Assembly: GCA_905250075.1 (NCBI GenBank)
Contig: CAJNOP010000043.1
Coordinates: forward strand, 616,772 to 680,771
DNA: 64,000 bases
Reading direction: 5' to 3'
DNA from: Rotaria sp. Silwood1
Lineage: Eukaryota; Rotifera; Eurotatoria; Philodinida; Philodinidae
Below the pieces are notes generated by a model, which was not told the origin of the DNA, ran no database searches, and was given only the letters and a program-made list of their open reading frames with translations. A program made the position numbers and the translations under genes. Positions 61,521-64,000 of the stretch are shown here, piece after piece; positions within the stretch are counted from its first letter, which is position 1; the number at the start of each line of letters is the position of its first letter.

Positions 61521-62746
61521 TTAATATAAAAACTTATGTTTTGTTTTATTTTTTGACTGTGCTATAATAAAGTTGATGACTTGTTTTCGTTATTTTTCAA
61601 TATGATCTCATATTTTAATTGAAATATCAAAATGAAATATATTTATATACAAGTAAAATATCAGCATAAGTAAATATTATATAAAAAAAAGTAAATATAA
61701 AAAAAAGTATTGAATTGACAATATTTGAAGAGAAAAACTTAATAAACATTTGAGAAAAATTGCACAAGAAAATAACTTTCAATCAGTAAAGACTAATATG
61801 TTTCTCACACTTCATTATCTCATTCTTATACTGGAACATTAACCGGTGAAGATCGATGTATACTTTGTATAACTGTAGAAGAAAATTTACAGCGTGTTAC
61901 TGTAATTCCTGTGAGACTAGAATATGAAACACAATCGGTCTATATATATTGTAAATAAAAAAATTGTTTGAAAAGAGGATCAATCTTAAATCCAATCTTC
62001 TTTCATAATAAATCCATAGAAGGCTTTAATTCTATGGTTAACTGTGTCACACACTGTGAATGAGCAGAACATTACTAAGATGTCTGTCAGGGGAGTGGGA
62101 CACTGTGGAAAGAACCAGGAGCCATTCCTACAGTTACTATAGCATGAAGGTGTAGTCTGTAAAATAATATTATTTGATCATATATCAGCTTGGATTTCAG
62201 ATAATCTAGTAGTCAAAAAGCAAGGTAACCTATGCTTACAAAATATTCAATCACATTTCATAATGAGCACTGAATGCGTTCTATTAGATAATGTCGTGTT
62301 TTTAGAATCAGTTGTACAGGATATCACAACTCATATCTACTGATATTCTGTTTTTTTCAATGATTGATATTTTATGTTTCAATCATTCATAATGGTTAAT
62401 GTACTTTTGGACAAAAATCTAATTTTGAGTTTTAATTAGAAATTTTTTTAATTAAATTGAACAAAATCATTTCAAATCAGATATTCTCTATGAGAACACT
62501 TTGCCGTGTAATCTTCAAAACTAAGCTATTGGAACCATCATCAACGATAGATAAATGTGATTGACGAAAGAATAACAGAAAAACTGATCATTTTCTTTGA
62601 TACAATGCAGAATAATATATATCTACTGATGATTTTTTAGGTGGACATTTTCAAGTTGACATATATATTCTTGAAATGAATATAAGTTGACAACTTATCG
62701 TCTGTTCATGTGCTAATAATAATTTCATTGTTTTGATAATATCTAG
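61521..62746. other. Intergenic with a possible minus-strand exon
   Basis: Includes the polyadenylation signal of the fucosyltransferase. On the minus strand, 62156-62055 gives 34 open codons (NCRNGSWFFPQCPTPLTDIL) between a TTTTACAG acceptor and a GTGTGT donor, and another acceptor-led frame lies near 61930-61850. I cannot assign either, and they may be relics. Confidence 0.3.
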
Positions 62747-63309
62747 AGAGCTGTAATAATAGTTGATGATAATGTACGTTGGTCAAATGGAATCGTACCA
62801 TATACTATTTCATCGAACTACGGTAACTCTTTTTTCGGCATCTAATAATAGTATTTGATTTTAATGTGTAATAGATGAAAAAGACATGTATTTGATTTTT
62901 TCATAAAATTTTATTTATAATGTCTCCCTATGATATAACGTATAAATTCTTGATTGACAAGATTACGTTTACTTGTAGGCATTGTAGATCAAACGATAAT
63001 TATTAATGCTATGCGAATATTGAAGAACTTAATAGCAGTTAATAATGTACCTTGTATACAAATTTGTGACAAAGTTGTGACAAAGTTGTTTCTAATGGAC
63101 AATATTATTTTATAATGGAAAATGGAAAAGGTTTTTCATCTTATGTGACTAGTTTGTGGAAATTGTGTTATTTATATTATAATACATATATTTCAATTTT
63201 TCAAAGTCAGATGATACACAGGATATACATTGAATCGTTCGATGGTATTGCAAAGTCCTGGTTGTCTTTGCATAACAACGATTATGCATGACATAATCTA
63301 TACACCAGG
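62747..63309 (+). pseudogene. Decayed astacin-type metalloprotease
   Basis: Three exon-like pieces follow the astacin catalytic domain in order. 62747-62822 encodes VRWSNGIVPYTISSNYG (start of the domain). 62979 on encodes TIIINAMRILKNL...VPCIQI, and after a frameshift YFIMENGKGFSSYV. Near 63225-63309 comes LQSPGCLCITTIMHDIIYTPG. The zinc motif HExxHxxGxxH is broken (HDIIYTP), a conserved Cys is Phe, and frames do not join. The splice sites between pieces are still visible, so it is a genomic duplicate that decayed. Confidence 0.75.
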
Positions 63310-64000
63310 TAATATTGAATACTTTTTTCTTCTTATTTGTTTAAATATTGATCACTGTCTAAACTATATACTTAATCGTAAAAGAAAGCAAACAATAAAA
63401 CGAAATAGACCAATATTCAACATATATGAGAGTTCTATAGCTATCTGAAATACTTTTTAAGAAACGTTGGTAAAACTGTATATAGTTTGAAATTAGCTGG
63501 TTTTAAGATTAGAACTTGAACAAAATGAGGTTCGAAAGTGTTCATCTTGATAATGATAATTTAAACTTTAAAAAATCTTAAAGGGAGTCTGCTCCCTTTC
63601 TAGAAGTTTTGTATAATGGTTCATCAAAAAATTTTGAAAATTTTAAGGCAAATACACTGTGATGAGTAGACAAAAAGTTGCCATAGATTCGAAATTTCAA
63701 GATGTTTTCCAGTAGGAAATATTGGGGCTATAAAGAAGAGAATCCGCCCACCCCCCCCCCCCCCTCCCACCCTAGCGCTGTTGTCTAGATTCTTTATTCG
63801 AATAAACACACCGACATCTTGATTTCACTCTAAAAAATGCATAGTTTTTGGTATATTCTTAGCTGGATCTTTTTTTTTTGTAAACTCTAGCAAAAGCCAG
63901 CAGTGCATAATATTTTGAAACGAGAAAAATTAACTAATACGTTCAATACTTTCTAGGATGATTAGAAGAAAGTTGTAGCTCGATTCAATGTATTATAATT
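63310..64000. other. 3' edge of the window, no gene seen
   Basis: AT-rich, with a C homopolymer of about 14 bases inside a GC-rich patch at 63745-63780. No further astacin exons are recognisable. Confidence 0.5.

Noticed and set aside
63750..63764. C homopolymer as a structural or regulatory element
   Set aside because: A homopolymer of this kind is prone to sequencing error and has no conserved partner here.

Overview
The window is AT-rich eukaryotic nuclear DNA with small spliced genes (most introns 48-75 bp, GT..AG), animal-type proteins (ephrin, TMEM45, Tctex-type dynein light chain, ependymin-related proteins, COX16, PSMG3) and four assembly gaps (3650-3659, 13927-13936, 30928-30937, 47411-47510). 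The best guess is a bdelloid rotifer. This rests on low GC, very compact genes, and an interstitial tract of TGTGGG units at 8851-8959; TGTGGG is the telomeric hexamer reported for bdelloids. The species call is inference.

Layout. 1-3167 is a low-complexity purine/pyrimidine-rich 5' region of a Q/P/S-rich, probably nuclear protein (3197-5226, 4 exons). A Tctex-type dynein light chain lies on the minus strand at 8292-8699. From 9.2 to 23.9 kb there is a dispersed tandem family of secreted ependymin-related genes: intact copies at 9421, 12787 and 21409, a 3' fragment beside a gap at 13937, and two decayed copies at 11367 and 22882. The intact copies share one phase-2 intron in the same Trp codon and similar TATA-to-ATG spacing. 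Two of them plus one pseudogene also share a GATA-like and TCAAGG-type promoter arrangement.

24.1-28.6 kb holds PSMG3 and COX16, whose reading frames overlap in an ATGA (possible dicistron), then a decayed phosphoglycerate kinase gene on the minus strand that carries a GC-rich inverted-repeat transposon, then a CIMAP2/LEXM-like ciliary protein. 32.5-44.2 kb is gene-dense: TMEM45-like, a nine-exon secreted Ig-superfamily protein, a convergent disordered hypothetical protein, a single-exon ephrin, and a secreted LRR plus Kazal-like protein whose 2.6 kb intron contains a non-autonomous hAT-type element with a perfect 8-bp target duplication.

44.2-60 kb is gene-poor and rich in inverted-repeat elements: a palindrome across the 100-N gap, a foldback at 48.4 kb, a CGTTT-rich element at 54.0 kb, a TA-flanked long-TIR element at 56.4 kb, and copies of a dispersed repeat family (R1) also found at 6-8 and 34 kb. 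The window ends with an alpha-1,3-fucosyltransferase (60081-61520) and a decayed astacin metalloprotease (62747-63309). There is no pathway-level cluster apart from the ependymin array. The most unusual items are the PSMG3/COX16 overlap, the shared ependymin promoter arrangement, the LRR-Kazal architecture and the kinase-less receptor-like Ig protein.
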